The notes under the pieces: model-generated | Databases searched by the model: none | What the model was told of the DNA's origin: nothing | The model's input: the letters and a program-made list of their open reading frames with translations, nothing else | Shown: one piece after another, positions 16,523-25,411 of the stretch | Position numbering within the stretch: the stretch's first letter is position 1 | How the letters are laid out: every line of letters starts with the position of its first letter | Translations under genes and position numbers: made by a program | NCBI RefSeq assembly: GCF_001507855.1 | Contig: NZ_LGEN01000016.1 | Coordinates: 1 to 64,000, forward strand | Length of the DNA: 64,000 bases | Direction: 5' to 3' | Origin: Halomonas sp. 54_146 | GTDB taxonomy: Bacteria > Pseudomonadota > Gammaproteobacteria > Pseudomonadales > Halomonadaceae

Positions 16523-19479
16523 CTAGGAAAACGGTTCGCTTCTCGCCAGCGGTCAAACCAGCGGCGCGGTTGAATAACCCGCAAGGTTGGCTCGCTCTCG
16601 TTAAGCTCTACCCCTAACCCAAGCCTGCCAAGGCGCGCATACAGTGCGCCGTTAGCGCTGCGGTCTGCCAGCGTGACATCGGAAAGCAGCAGCAGCGGGC
16701 CGCCGGTAAGCGTCACATCCTGCAGGCTAATATGCTCGCCGCTTATTTCTAGCTGCGCGGTACCCTCGATATCGTGAACATTCAGCAGTCGCCCGAGCCA
16801 GTCGCTATCCCTTGCTCGGGCTAGAAATAGCCGGGCGAGCAACCCGGTATCGCGCATATCAAGGCGTAGCTGGCTGGTTAAACGAATAGGGTCTTCCCAC
16901 GCCAGCTGCGCCTCCAACATGGAAAGCGTTACCCACCATCCCGCATCTGATAAGCCGTTTTCACTCTGGCGATTAACGTTTTCCAAGCGTAAGAAAGAGT
17001 CGTTGGCGGTAAAGCGACGTGTTGCCAAGTCGCCATCGGTTAGCTGTAGATAGAGGTGCAAATCGCCGCGCAGCCGCTGTTCCAGCAGTGCCAGCTCAGC
17101 GCCAAAGGCGCGCAGCGTTATTTCACCCTGGGCGTTTAACCCTTCCAGCAGCCACTCGCTTTCCAGGCTGGCTTGTCCATCCAACAACGTAATCCCCGCG
17201 TCTTCTGGCAGGTAGCGGTTGTAGCGGGTGAAATCAGGCACCTCGGTAATCGGCAGTGCAATGCGTGTGGTGAAGTACTCGGGCTGGGGTGAGTCAAGCA
17301 CATCGCTAAAGCGCTCGGTTTGCGTGGTGAGGGCAAAATGACGGCCTTCCAGGTGAGGCGTGTCATCGTCTTGGCGCTTTAGGGCAAAACGGGGAATGCC
17401 CAGAGAAAGTTGGGCTTGCTCGGTGGTATCTAGCTGGGCGGTAAGCTCGCCACGCCCGGTGGCAAGATAGTCTAAAAACGTGACTTCAAGCTGGTCAGCA
17501 TTAACCCGTAGCCGCGTAGGTGCCAACAAGCGGTCATCGCGAAAGCTACCCTGGGCAGAAAGCATTCCTTCGCCTGCGATACTCAAGCCATGTGCGTCAG
17601 GCAAGAACGCATTTAAAAAGCCTAGCTTTTGTACGCTCCCTTCAAGCACAAACTGGCCGCTTGGCACGCTGTCGCGGCGTTGAAAACGGCCATCGGTTAA
17701 TACTAATACGCTCTCAAGGCGCTCGTTAGGTTGGTCGGCGTCCGCCACTTGCCAGCTCAAGCGGGTGCCGCTGATATTCAGCCTTGAGCCATCCACCGCC
17801 GCCTGCTGAAGGGGCAGAAATAGCTGCATATCACTGGTTAGCGTGCCGGCTTGTTCACCGTGTTGCCAGCGAGTGGTAAGCCCGTTACCGGCTAAATGCA
17901 CTTCACCGCTGAGCTGCTCTGACGTGAAAGAGAGCTGGCCGTGGCTAGCGGCTTGGCCGCTAAGCAGCTGCAGTGGCGAGGGTTGCGGTAATAGCGCGCC
18001 TAAATAGGGTTGTAAAACGCTGATATCCGGCAGGCGCGCTGCTTGCCAACGTAGTATCGCGGATGCCTCTTCACGGGCTGTTTCCGCATCAATGGGGCTT
18101 GCTGCGTCTAGGTTGATCTCGGCATCGGCAAGCAGCAGGCGCTCTTGGTGGTGCAGCGTGGCATCAGAAAAATTGAGCGTTGCCTCAATGATTGCTTGTG
18201 GCGTCAGGTGAGCGTTAAGCGAGCCACTCCCCTGGGCGGTGAAGCCGAGCGTATCCGCCATCAACTCGGGTGCTTGAATGGCCAGGTGGGCGTCAAAAAG
18301 GCGTGATTGGCGAATGCTGGCCGCGGCTTCAATGTGGCCATGGCCGGAAAGGTGAATGTCTTCTACACCGGGCGAAAGATAACGATCCAGCATGTCCAGG
18401 CGAGTGATATCCCCTCGCAAGGCGAGCGTCGCCGATGTGGGAAGGTCGAGCTGATCCAGGCGCTGATTGGGTATCTGCGTGCTAAGACTAAGTTCAGCGT
18501 GCTGCGCATATGTGTGCGTATCGGCTAGCGCTTCTTCCGCTAATACGACATCGGTCAACTGCGTCGAAAAATGCAGCTGGTCATCTTCGACCGCCAAGCG
18601 AACCTGCCCTTTTCCGCTCGCCGTGTGGCGTGGTGGGGGGTTATCTGCCACTAGCCAGCGCGGCGAGTCACTGGTTGCACGCAAGCGCTGTTCATCAACC
18701 GCTAAGCGCAGCAAAGGCGCGTCTAGCATGAGCTCGCTTGCGGGCTGCAATTCACCGGCGACCAGCTTCAGTGCCCCGGTTAGCGCTCCGCGGCCTTCAA
18801 GCGTAAGCCAGGGCAGGGCGTCTAAATAAGGCATAAAGACATCCCAGGCATCCGCTTGAGCGTCAACCTGAATCTGTGCAGAAAGTGCCGCCAACAGATC
18901 CGGGTTCAGCACGCCCGTTGCGGCGTCCACTGGCGTAACAGGGCTGAGCGTTGCATCAGCGGTGAGATTGATATCGCGCACTAAGGGCGTTTGATCGCTC
19001 AGGCGCACCAAGCGACCCTTTGTAATCGCAAGGGACACGTTGGGAATAGCCAGCGTGTCGCGACTTAACGTGGTGTTGGCCACGCTCAGTGTGCCTTCTG
19101 CCTCTAAGGCAATATCGCCCACGGTTAAGCGGCGAATGCCTTCGGCATCCAGCGCTTCAATATGCAGCTCGCCTTGCAGTAAGGCCAGCAAAGAGAGCGA
19201 TAGAGTGGCGCCTTCGGCCTCAATTGATATGGGTAGGGCTTCATCTTCACGAGCCAAATAAAGCCCCTCTACTTCCCAACGCCCTGGGTGACGGCTAGCG
19301 CCTTGTTCCCAGCGGATGTCGATGCCCTCAAATTGTGAAATGCGCGCTGGCAGCCACTGGCTATTAAGCAGCCAATAGCTACCCGCCACCCAGATAAGGA
19401 TGATAAACAGTAGGCCAATCAGCACCCTCAGCAGCAGGCGCGGCAGACGATTTTTACCCGTGTTTGCATCTAACATCAT
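16507..19479 (-). CDS. Large AsmA-like inner-membrane-anchored periplasmic protein
   Basis: The 990-residue protein has one N-terminal membrane anchor (about residues 13-34) and then an almost entirely beta-rich periplasmic part. That part is dominated by alternating LxLxA/DxxL segments and short repeats such as LRLAVDEQRLRA and ISGEHISLQDVTLTGG. This architecture is typical of AsmA/DUF748-type proteins, some of which form hydrophobic grooves for phospholipid transport between the membranes. I do not recognise it as a specific member such as YhdP or TamB, so lipid transfer is an inference. Two ATG codons (19479 and 19476) could start it. It stands alone, divergent from the DUF3581 gene. Confidence 0.75.
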   Translation of the reverse strand: MMLDANTGKNRLPRLLLRVLIGLLFIILIWVAGSYWLLNSQWLPARISQFEGIDIRWEQGASRHPGRWEVEGLYLAREDEALPISIEAEGATLSLSLLALLQGELHIEALDAEGIRRLTVGDIALEAEGTLSVANTTLSRDTLAIPNVSLAITKGRLVRLSDQTPLVRDINLTADATLSPVTPVDAATGVLNPDLLAALSAQIQVDAQADAWDVFMPYLDALPWLTLEGRGALTGALKLVAGELQPASELMLDAPLLRLAVDEQRLRATSDSPRWLVADNPPPRHTASGKGQVRLAVEDDQLHFSTQLTDVVLAEEALADTHTYAQHAELSLSTQIPNQRLDQLDLPTSATLALRGDITRLDMLDRYLSPGVEDIHLSGHGHIEAAASIRQSRLFDAHLAIQAPELMADTLGFTAQGSGSLNAHLTPQAIIEATLNFSDATLHHQERLLLADAEINLDAASPIDAETAREEASAILRWQAARLPDISVLQPYLGALLPQPSPLQLLSGQAASHGQLSFTSEQLSGEVHLAGNGLTTRWQHGEQAGTLTSDMQLFLPLQQAAVDGSRLNISGTRLSWQVADADQPNERLESVLVLTDGRFQRRDSVPSGQFVLEGSVQKLGFLNAFLPDAHGLSIAGEGMLSAQGSFRDDRLLAPTRLRVNADQLEVTFLDYLATGRGELTAQLDTTEQAQLSLGIPRFALKRQDDDTPHLEGRHFALTTQTERFSDVLDSPQPEYFTTRIALPITEVPDFTRYNRYLPEDAGITLLDGQASLESEWLLEGLNAQGEITLRAFGAELALLEQRLRGDLHLYLQLTDGDLATRRFTANDSFLRLENVNRQSENGLSDAGWWVTLSMLEAQLAWEDPIRLTSQLRLDMRDTGLLARLFLARARDSDWLGRLLNVHDIEGTAQLEISGEHISLQDVTLTGGPLLLLSDVTLADRSANGALYARLGRLGLGVELNESEPTLRVIQPRRWFDRWREANRFPRAFND

Positions 19480-19585
19480 GGCTTCTCTGGTAGATAACTC
19501 CTGTTGGGGTGGGTTTTATGGCATTATGCGCGACGTTGGTTAGTTAAGGGTTTTCGATTTCAACGCTAGGCAGGCAACGAACGCC

Positions 19586-20293
19586 ATGTTCAAGGATTTT
19601 TACACGCAGCGCGGAGAGTATGTGGTTATTTCCGCAGAGCAAGCCAGCCGTTTCGCCAAAGGTGTGGCTGGTGATTACAACCCCATTCATAACCCGGATG
19701 CGCGTCGTTTTTGTGTCCCGGGCGATCTGCTGTTTGTGCTGGTGCTCACAAAATTTGGGCTGTCGCGGCAAATGGAGTTTCGCTTCACCAATATGGTGGG
19801 GGCTGACACGCCGCTGAAATTCAGTGAAGCAGACAACGGAACCCTTCACGTTTGCGATGAGAGCGGTAAAGGTTACTTGCAGGTGGTGCGTAGTGGTGAC
19901 ATTACCCACGATCCGGCGGTGGTGGAAGCCTTTGCACGGTGTTATGTGGCGTTTTCTGGCAAAAATTTCCCGCACTATCTCAAACCGCTGATGGAACAAC
20001 ATGGGGTCATGTTCAACCCTAAACGCCCGCTGGTGATCTACGATAGCATGGGGTTTTCACTTGAGCGCTTAGATGGCGCTTCACCAGGCTTGACGCTGAA
20101 CCACTCTTCATTAGACGTTCACGGTAAGCGCGCCGATGCGCTGCTGGAATTCTCGATTGAGTCTGCCGGTGAAGCGGTGGGCGTTGGTTCCAAGAAACTC
20201 GTGGTGAGCGGCCTGTGTGATTACGACGCCGATGAAATGGCCGCCATTGTGGAAGAGTTTTATCGCCTCAAGGCCGCTTACGAGTCGGCCTAA
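19586..20293 (+). CDS. DUF3581 family protein
   Basis: The 235-residue soluble protein matches DUF3581, which is found mainly in marine gammaproteobacteria. Recognisable blocks are EQASRFAKGVAGDYNPIHNPD (split by a short break), RFCVPGDLLFVLVLTKFGLS and VAFSGKNFPHYLKPLMEQHG. The GDYNPIH pattern near residue 30 resembles the catalytic/hydratase loop of MaoC-like hot-dog enzymes, so an acyl-thioester role is possible but unproven. The start at 19586 is the first methionine preceding conserved sequence. Its upstream region is shared with the divergent AsmA-like gene. Confidence 0.85.
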   Translation: MFKDFYTQRGEYVVISAEQASRFAKGVAGDYNPIHNPDARRFCVPGDLLFVLVLTKFGLSRQMEFRFTNMVGADTPLKFSEADNGTLHVCDESGKGYLQVVRSGDITHDPAVVEAFARCYVAFSGKNFPHYLKPLMEQHGVMFNPKRPLVIYDSMGFSLERLDGASPGLTLNHSSLDVHGKRADALLEFSIESAGEAVGVGSKKLVVSGLCDYDADEMAAIVEEFYRLKAAYESA

Positions 20294-20296
20294 ACA

Positions 20297-20357
20297 GAAG
20301 CCACTGTTTGTACTATCTGTACTGCTTGTACTGCTTGTACTATCCCTCAGTGGCTTC
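20297..20357. repeat. 10-bp inverted repeat enclosing tgtact repeats
   Basis: gaagccactg (20297-20306) and cagtggcttc (20348-20357) are perfect inverted arms. Between them tgtact occurs four times, roughly every nine bases. The arms may form the terminator of the DUF3581 gene, but there is no T run. It is the first part of a 339-base gene-free stretch. Confidence 0.65.
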
Positions 20358-20404
20358 ATATCACCTGCAGCTTAACGGCAACGTCTCGCCGCTGTTTCTA
20401 GCAA

Positions 20405-20468
20405 GTGCTTCTAACACAGGTGCTTCTAACAGGTACTTCTAAATAAGTGCTTCTCACGGGTGCTTGCC
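20405..20468. repeat. Degenerate 13-15 bp tandem repeat, five copies
   Basis: Five successive units beginning gtgcttct or gtacttct occur at 20405, 20420, 20433, 20447 and 20460. Together with the preceding inverted repeat and the mmsA promoter region, they account for most of the gene-free stretch 20294-20632. Confidence 0.7.
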
Positions 20469-20511
20469 ATTGACGCTACGCGGCAGATTTTGTTTACTCA
20501 TTGATAGTTAG

Positions 20512-20565
20512 TTGACGTTAACGTTAACTTGCTGTTATATCCTGATCACCACGTTAGCGATCAGG
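20512..20565 (+). promoter_or_regulatory. Probable mmsA promoter with two palindromes
   Basis: TTGACG (20512-20517) and TATATC (20536-20541) are 18 bases apart. The perfect palindrome gttaacgttaac (20517-20528) overlaps the end of the -35 box and fills most of the spacer. A second inverted repeat, cctgatc and gatcagg (20541-20547, 20559-20565), covers the expected start point. Both look like operator sites, suggesting repression or dual control of mmsA. Confidence 0.5.
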
Positions 20566-20632
20566 CCCTGCAGCGCAGCCCGCTTAACGGCCGTTTTTCA
20601 ACAATAATCATAAACGTAACAGGAGCAACGCT

Positions 20633-22132
20633 ATGTCCGTCCGCGAAATTCCCATGTATATCGATGGTCAGCCAGTAACGTCGCAAAGCCAGGAGTGGCG
20701 CGATGTTGTTAACCCCGCCACGCAAGAAGTGGTGGCTCGGGTGCCGTTCTGTACCGCTGATGAAGTAGAGCGTGCCATCAGCAGCGCCAAAGAGGCCTTT
20801 AAAGAGTGGCGCAAAGTGCCGTTGGGCAAACGTATGCGCATAATGCTCAAACTGCAGGCGCTAATTCGCGACAATACGGCTGAACTCGCGGCACTGATTA
20901 CCGAAGAGCACGGCAAAACCTTACCTGATGCTGAAGGTGAAGTAGGCCGCGGCTTAGAAGTTGTCGAACATGCCTGTTCGATTACCTCACTGCAGCTGGG
21001 CGAACTAGCCGAAAACGCGGCTAACGAGGTGGATGTTTACACCATGCACCAGCCGCTTGGTGTGGGGGCGGGGATTACGGCGTTTAACTTCCCCATTATG
21101 CTGCCATGCTTTATGTTTCCGCTGGCGATTGCCACCGGCAATACCTTTGTTCTTAAGCCCTCTGAGCAAGACCCAAGCTCCACCATGCGTTTAGTGGAAC
21201 TGGCTCATGAAGCAGGCATTCCCGCTGGCGTGCTCAACGTCGTGCACGGTGGCCCTGATGTGGCTAATCAAATTGCCGATCACCAAGACATCAAAGCGCT
21301 TTCGTTTATTGGCTCTACCCACGTGGGTTCGCTGCTGTATAACCGGGCGGCAGCGGCGGGCAAGCGAATGCAGGCGATGATGGGTGCCAAAAACCACTGC
21401 GTGGTGATGCCTGACGCGAACCGTAGCCAGGCGATTAATAACCTGCTGGGCTCTGCGTTTGGTGCGGCAGGCCAACGCTGCATGGCGAACTCGGTAGTGG
21501 TGCTGGTGGGCGAAGCGCGGGAGTGGCTGGCTGATATTGTGGATGCGGCGCGAGCAATGAAAGTAGGCCCAGGCACTCAGCTTGATGCAGATTTAGGCCC
21601 GCTGGTATCGCCGGCTGCGCGTGATCGCGTGCTGCGATTAATTGATGCAGGCGAGAAAGAGGGTGCCAAACTGATGGTCGATGGCCGCAACATTCAAGTA
21701 GAAGGCTACCCTAACGGTAACTTCGTAGGGCCAACGCTATTTGCTGACGTGACGGCTGATATGACCATTTATCGCGAAGAGATTTTTGGCCCCGTCTTGT
21801 GTGTCGTCAATGTTGAAACCTTGGATGAGGCGATCGAGTTTATCAACGCCAACCCCAACGGCAACGGCACTTCAATCTTCACCAACTCCGGTTGGGTGGC
21901 GCGCCGTTTTGAAACCGATATTGACGTTGGCCAAATTGGCATTAACGTGCCGATTCCCGTACCTGTTGCCTATTTCAGCTTTACCGGCTCGCGGGCATCG
22001 AAGCTGGGCGATTTAGGTCCTAACGGTAAGCAGGCAATCGCATTCTGGACGCAAACGAAAACCGTCACTGCGCGTTGGTTTGAGCCAGAAAATGTTTCCA
22101 GCGGCATCAACAGCACGATCTCCCTGGGCTGA
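20633..22132 (+). CDS. mmsA: Methylmalonate-semialdehyde dehydrogenase (CoA-acylating)
   Basis: The 499-residue ALDH-superfamily enzyme converts methylmalonate or malonate semialdehyde to propionyl-CoA or acetyl-CoA with NAD and CoA. The catalytic cysteine is Cys283 in [10 protein letters not shown]. The usual ALDH general-base glutamate is absent: the equivalent segment reads [11 protein letters not shown]. That is characteristic of the CoA-acylating MMSDH branch. A GGAGCAACGCT leader precedes the ATG. It stands alone here, without mmsB or the aminotransferase often next to it, so the substrate in vivo (valine, beta-alanine or inositol degradation) is open. Confidence 0.93.
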   Translation: MSVREIPMYIDGQPVTSQSQEWRDVVNPATQEVVARVPFCTADEVERAISSAKEAFKEWRKVPLGKRMRIMLKLQALIRDNTAELAALITEEHGKTLPDAEGEVGRGLEVVEHACSITSLQLGELAENAANEVDVYTMHQPLGVGAGITAFNFPIMLPCFMFPLAIATGNTFVLKPSEQDPSSTMRLVELAHEAGIPAGVLNVVHGGPDVANQIADHQDIKALSFIGSTHVGSLLYNRAAAAGKRMQAMMGAKNHCVVMPDANRSQAINNLLGSAFGAAGQRCMANSVVVLVGEAREWLADIVDAARAMKVGPGTQLDADLGPLVSPAARDRVLRLIDAGEKEGAKLMVDGRNIQVEGYPNGNFVGPTLFADVTADMTIYREEIFGPVLCVVNVETLDEAIEFINANPNGNGTSIFTNSGWVARRFETDIDVGQIGINVPIPVPVAYFSFTGSRASKLGDLGPNGKQAIAFWTQTKTVTARWFEPENVSSGINSTISLG

Positions 22133-22183
22133 TGTAATAAAGCTTATTTAATAAAAAGGCTGATTAAAAACGCATAAGCAAAC

Positions 22184-22218
22184 ACCCGTTGCCCCTGCTA
22201 ACAGCAAGGTCAACGGGT
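22184..22218 (-). terminator. Inverted repeat between mmsA and the downstream convergent gene
   Basis: acccgttg (22184-22191) and caacgggt (22211-22218) can pair. On the minus strand the arms are followed by a moderately T-rich stretch, so it probably terminates the hypothetical gene at 22246. Confidence 0.4.
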
Positions 22219-22245
22219 TGCCTGTTAATGGCTGCCCACGAGTGC

Positions 22246-22938
22246 TTAAAAGTTGCTGAATAACGGCAGGCTTTCTTCAAGCAGCCGCTCGATTGGCCCA
22301 AGCTGGCTTTCATGCAGGATGAAAAGTGACGCCTCGTGCATAAAGCGTTTAGCCGGCGGCACCAGCAGTGCAAATTCACCTTCTTCCAGATGAAACTCGT
22401 GTATTTCGCGCAACCCGAGCGGCGTCATGCATTGGGCGCAGCGGTAGGTGTCATCTTCGCCATACACTAAGCGGTGGTACATTTTAAACTGCGTATAGAG
22501 CGCCAGCCCACCCTCAAACGCCGGCCATTTCGCAGGCGTGTTGCGTATGTCTTCGCTGAGATGCTGCCCACTGGCTTCTGCCTCTGCAATGGCATTCGCG
22601 AGGGGAGTGGCCAAAATATCAGTGTTTTCAGCCGGCAGCGGTGTATTGTGCTTAGAGGCGTCGGCAAACGCCTGCACTGCGCGTTTGAAGTCAGCTAAGC
22701 TGTTAAGCGAATAATCGATATGCTTTAAATCACTGGGTTCAAAGCCGCCATTTTCCCAGCCGTGGATCACCCGTAATGTCATTTGGTCACGCGTCATTGG
22801 GCTGGCAAGTAACATGTGCAGCATGATGCGAATATGCAGCTGGCGCTCATCCGTGTCGTTTTCAAACGCCCGGTAGGGGGCGGCAAACAGCTCGTTTAGA
22901 CGACCGGAGGTATGTTCCTTAGCTTCTTTGTGACTCAT
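22246..22938 (-). CDS. Conserved hypothetical protein with a CxxC motif
   Basis: I do not recognise this 230-residue soluble protein. It is largely alpha-helical and acidic. The N-terminal third contains IRIMLHMLLASPMTRDQ. A single CAQC pair (Cys167, Cys170) falls in a GEDDTYRCAQCMTPLGL context, which could be half of a zinc or redox site. No other cysteine pair is present to complete a zinc ribbon. An AAGGGA ribosome site precedes the start at 22938. The neighbours (mmsA and an AhpD-like gene) give no functional clue. Confidence 0.7.
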   Translation of the reverse strand: MSHKEAKEHTSGRLNELFAAPYRAFENDTDERQLHIRIMLHMLLASPMTRDQMTLRVIHGWENGGFEPSDLKHIDYSLNSLADFKRAVQAFADASKHNTPLPAENTDILATPLANAIAEAEASGQHLSEDIRNTPAKWPAFEGGLALYTQFKMYHRLVYGEDDTYRCAQCMTPLGLREIHEFHLEEGEFALLVPPAKRFMHEASLFILHESQLGPIERLLEESLPLFSNF

Positions 22939-23161
22939 GACAGCGTCCCTTTGAACGAACTACTTATGAAGAGTGGCGCGTATTAAAAATGGCGCGCAGT
23001 GTTTAGCACAGGTTTATGCTTATCACAGATTGATGCGTCAGTATGGCGAGCAAAACTAACGATGAAAAGTCACTAAATTAGCTTTTTTTAACGTGAAGGC
23101 TAATTCAGTTTGATCAAATTCGGTTTGATGAGTGTTAATAACTTAACAATAAGAGGTGGAT

Positions 23162-23764
23162 ATGTCTGCATCATTAAGTCGGTTTAACGTGCCCACATCG
23201 CTTGAAGAACTGCCGGAAGATATACGCTTGGCAATATTGGCGGTACAAGAAAAAGCCGGATTTGTGCCCAATGTTTTTCTGATGCTGGCCCATCGCCCCG
23301 CGGAATTTCGTGCTTTTTTTGCTTATCACGATGCATTGATGGAGCGCGAATCAGACACGCTGACAAAAGCAGAGAAAGAAATGATTGTGGTTGCCACCAG
23401 CGCCCGCAATCGCTGTTTATATTGTGTAGTTGCCCATGGCGCACTGGTACGAATTTACAGCAAAGACCCGCTGCTTGCAGACCAAGTGGCGATTAACCAT
23501 CGCGTGGCACCGATTAGCGAGCGCCATCGCGTCATGCTCGATTTTGCCATGCACTGCGCTATTGACGTAGGCGAGATGAACGATGAATGGCTCACGCGCT
23601 TACGGGAAGTGGGCTTTACTCAAGATGACTGCTGGGACATAGGCGCTATCGCGGCATTTTTTGGCTTGTCGAATCGCTTGGTGACACTGGCAGGCACACC
23701 ACCCAATGAAGAGTTCTACTTAATGGGGCGCGTGCCTCGTACTGGTTCTGCAAACACGGCTTAA
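23162..23764 (+). CDS. AhpD/CMD-like peroxidase-related protein
   Basis: The 200-residue protein belongs to the carboxymuconolactone decarboxylase/AhpD superfamily, peroxidase-related branch. The redox motif C-X2-C-X3-H is intact at Cys85, Cys88 and His92 in RNRCLYCVVAHGALV. In AhpD this site passes electrons to peroxiredoxins; in this subgroup the role is untested. The ATG at 23162 is favoured over a GTG at 23156 because the latter overlaps the AAGAGG ribosome site. It is preceded by an A/T-rich region that may contain its promoter and followed by an unusual 16-bp repeat array. Confidence 0.85.
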   Translation: MSASLSRFNVPTSLEELPEDIRLAILAVQEKAGFVPNVFLMLAHRPAEFRAFFAYHDALMERESDTLTKAEKEMIVVATSARNRCLYCVVAHGALVRIYSKDPLLADQVAINHRVAPISERHRVMLDFAMHCAIDVGEMNDEWLTRLREVGFTQDDCWDIGAIAAFFGLSNRLVTLAGTPPNEEFYLMGRVPRTGSANTA

Positions 23765-23823
23765 GCGTTACAAATAGCGCCTCACCTACTTAGCGTGCTA
23801 TTCGCGGGTTTAACTAGAAGCAA

Positions 23824-23897
23824 GTGAGCAGTCAAAAAAGTGAGCAGTCAAAAAAGTGAGCAGTCAAAAAAGTGAGTAGTCAAAAAAGTGAGCAGCC
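23824..23897. repeat. 16-bp tandem repeat, 4.6 copies
   Basis: The unit gtgagcagtcaaaaaa occurs perfectly at 23824, 23840 and 23856, with one change at 23872, and partially at 23888. There is no spacer between units. This is the clearest tandem array in the window. Confidence 0.95.
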
Positions 23898-23960
23898 AGC
23901 AGTAAAGGGCTGATCGCGTTATGCTGGTCAAATAACAGCTACTTTATGGGTGATATTACA

Positions 23961-25373
23961 ATGAGCTACCCCATAGCGCCTGACGAAGATGCGCGGTTAG
24001 CCGCCCTTTATGAGCTTGAACTTCTAGATACCCCTGATGAGCCTGCTTTTGACCGCGTCACCAGGCTGGTGACCAAGCTGCTAGATGTGCCTATCTCAAC
24101 GGTGACGTTGATTGATGCCGAACGCCAATGGATAAAATCACGCGTTGGCGTTGAGGTTCGTGAGACATCTCGCGATGTGGCTTTCTGTGCTTATACCATT
24201 ATGGCTACAGAACCATTGATTGTTGAAGATGCCCGCCAGGACCCACGTTTTGCCCACAACCCGTTTGTGGCCGCTGTCGACGGTATTCGCTTTTATGCGG
24301 GTATTCCGCTGAGCACGACCAAAGGCCTAACGCTGGGTTCGCTCTGCGCGATCGACACCAAGCCGCGCTCGATCAGCGATCAAGAATTAACCGCTCTGCA
24401 AGATTTGGCGGCGATTATCACCGACGAAATTCATTTGCGTGAGCGGCTATTGTTAGAAAAGAAAAATGCCCAGGCCTCCCAGCAGGCGCTGAATGAGCTC
24501 TATCGCAGCATGGAAAGCCAAATCGAGCGGCGTACTAACGAACTCAATTTGGTCATCGAGTCTGCCTACGACGCCTATATCAGTCTTGATGCACAAGGCA
24601 TTATTTTGGATTGGAACCGAGCGGCGGAAATAATGTTTGGTTGGCCTCGTAAAGCAGCGCTGACCAAGCCAATCACACAGTTGATCTTTCCCGAAGGGCT
24701 GCCCACCGGCTACGACCGAGCGTCGATTACGGCGACGGCGAAGCGCCATGATGGCAATGCGCTGCCGGTGGAAGTGCGCGTTAAAAAGCTGATGATTGAC
24801 GGGCGTGAGCGGCGAAGTCTTTTTATCCACGATATTACCGAGCGTCAGCAGCTTGAACGGCTGCGCGATCAGCAGGCCCGCGAAGATGTGTTAACCAAAT
24901 TAGCGAATCGGCGAGCGCTGGATGAACGTTTGCCAGAGGCGATGGCGCGTGTTCGGCGTACCGAAAAGCCGCTAGCGGTGCTGTTCATGGATCTGGATGG
25001 TTTTAAAGCGATTAACGATGCCCATGGGCATGCCGTAGGCGATGAACTGCTGCGCGTGATTGCTAAGCGCTTGAGGCAAGCCGTTCGTGAAACCGATTAT
25101 GTAGCGCGGTGGGCAGGGGATGAGTTTGTCCTGCTTTTAGAAGGCAGTGATGCTACGGCGATCGAGACCTTGGCGAACAAATTAGTCCACTTGATTGAAG
25201 AACCCATGACCATGGGCGAGGCGGCGTTGAGCGTTAGTGTCAGCATTGGGGTTGCTTTGTATTTGCCAGCAAGCGCTGAGACCGCCAACGAACTGCTTAA
25301 GCGCGCCGATGTGGCCATGTATGATGCCAAGCGCTCTGGAAAAGCCCAGGTGCGCATTGCACGGCCTGTTTGA
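23961..25373 (+). CDS. GAF-PAS-GGDEF diguanylate cyclase
   Basis: The 470-residue cytoplasmic sensor contains an N-terminal GAF domain (about residues 15-165, with DVAFCAYTIM and GSLCAIDTKPR). A short coiled coil, a PAS domain (about 190-305) and a C-terminal GGDEF domain (about 310-465) follow. GGDEF domains make cyclic di-GMP from GTP. The signature here is AGDEF, a variant found in active cyclases. The inhibitory I-site motif RETD sits exactly five residues before it, so product feedback control is likely. No transmembrane segment is present. The ATG at 23961 has a GGGTGA site; an upstream in-frame ATG (23946) has none. Confidence 0.9.
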   Translation: MSYPIAPDEDARLAALYELELLDTPDEPAFDRVTRLVTKLLDVPISTVTLIDAERQWIKSRVGVEVRETSRDVAFCAYTIMATEPLIVEDARQDPRFAHNPFVAAVDGIRFYAGIPLSTTKGLTLGSLCAIDTKPRSISDQELTALQDLAAIITDEIHLRERLLLEKKNAQASQQALNELYRSMESQIERRTNELNLVIESAYDAYISLDAQGIILDWNRAAEIMFGWPRKAALTKPITQLIFPEGLPTGYDRASITATAKRHDGNALPVEVRVKKLMIDGRERRSLFIHDITERQQLERLRDQQAREDVLTKLANRRALDERLPEAMARVRRTEKPLAVLFMDLDGFKAINDAHGHAVGDELLRVIAKRLRQAVRETDYVARWAGDEFVLLLEGSDATAIETLANKLVHLIEEPMTMGEAALSVSVSIGVALYLPASAETANELLKRADVAMYDAKRSGKAQVRIARPV

Positions 25374-25411
25374 TCGCTCTTGTTAAAAACGAGAAACCTT
25401 CAAGGAAGACC

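Noticed and set aside
23824-23897. Possible CRISPR array
   Set aside because: The 16-bp units touch one another with no spacers, and there are no cas genes in the window.
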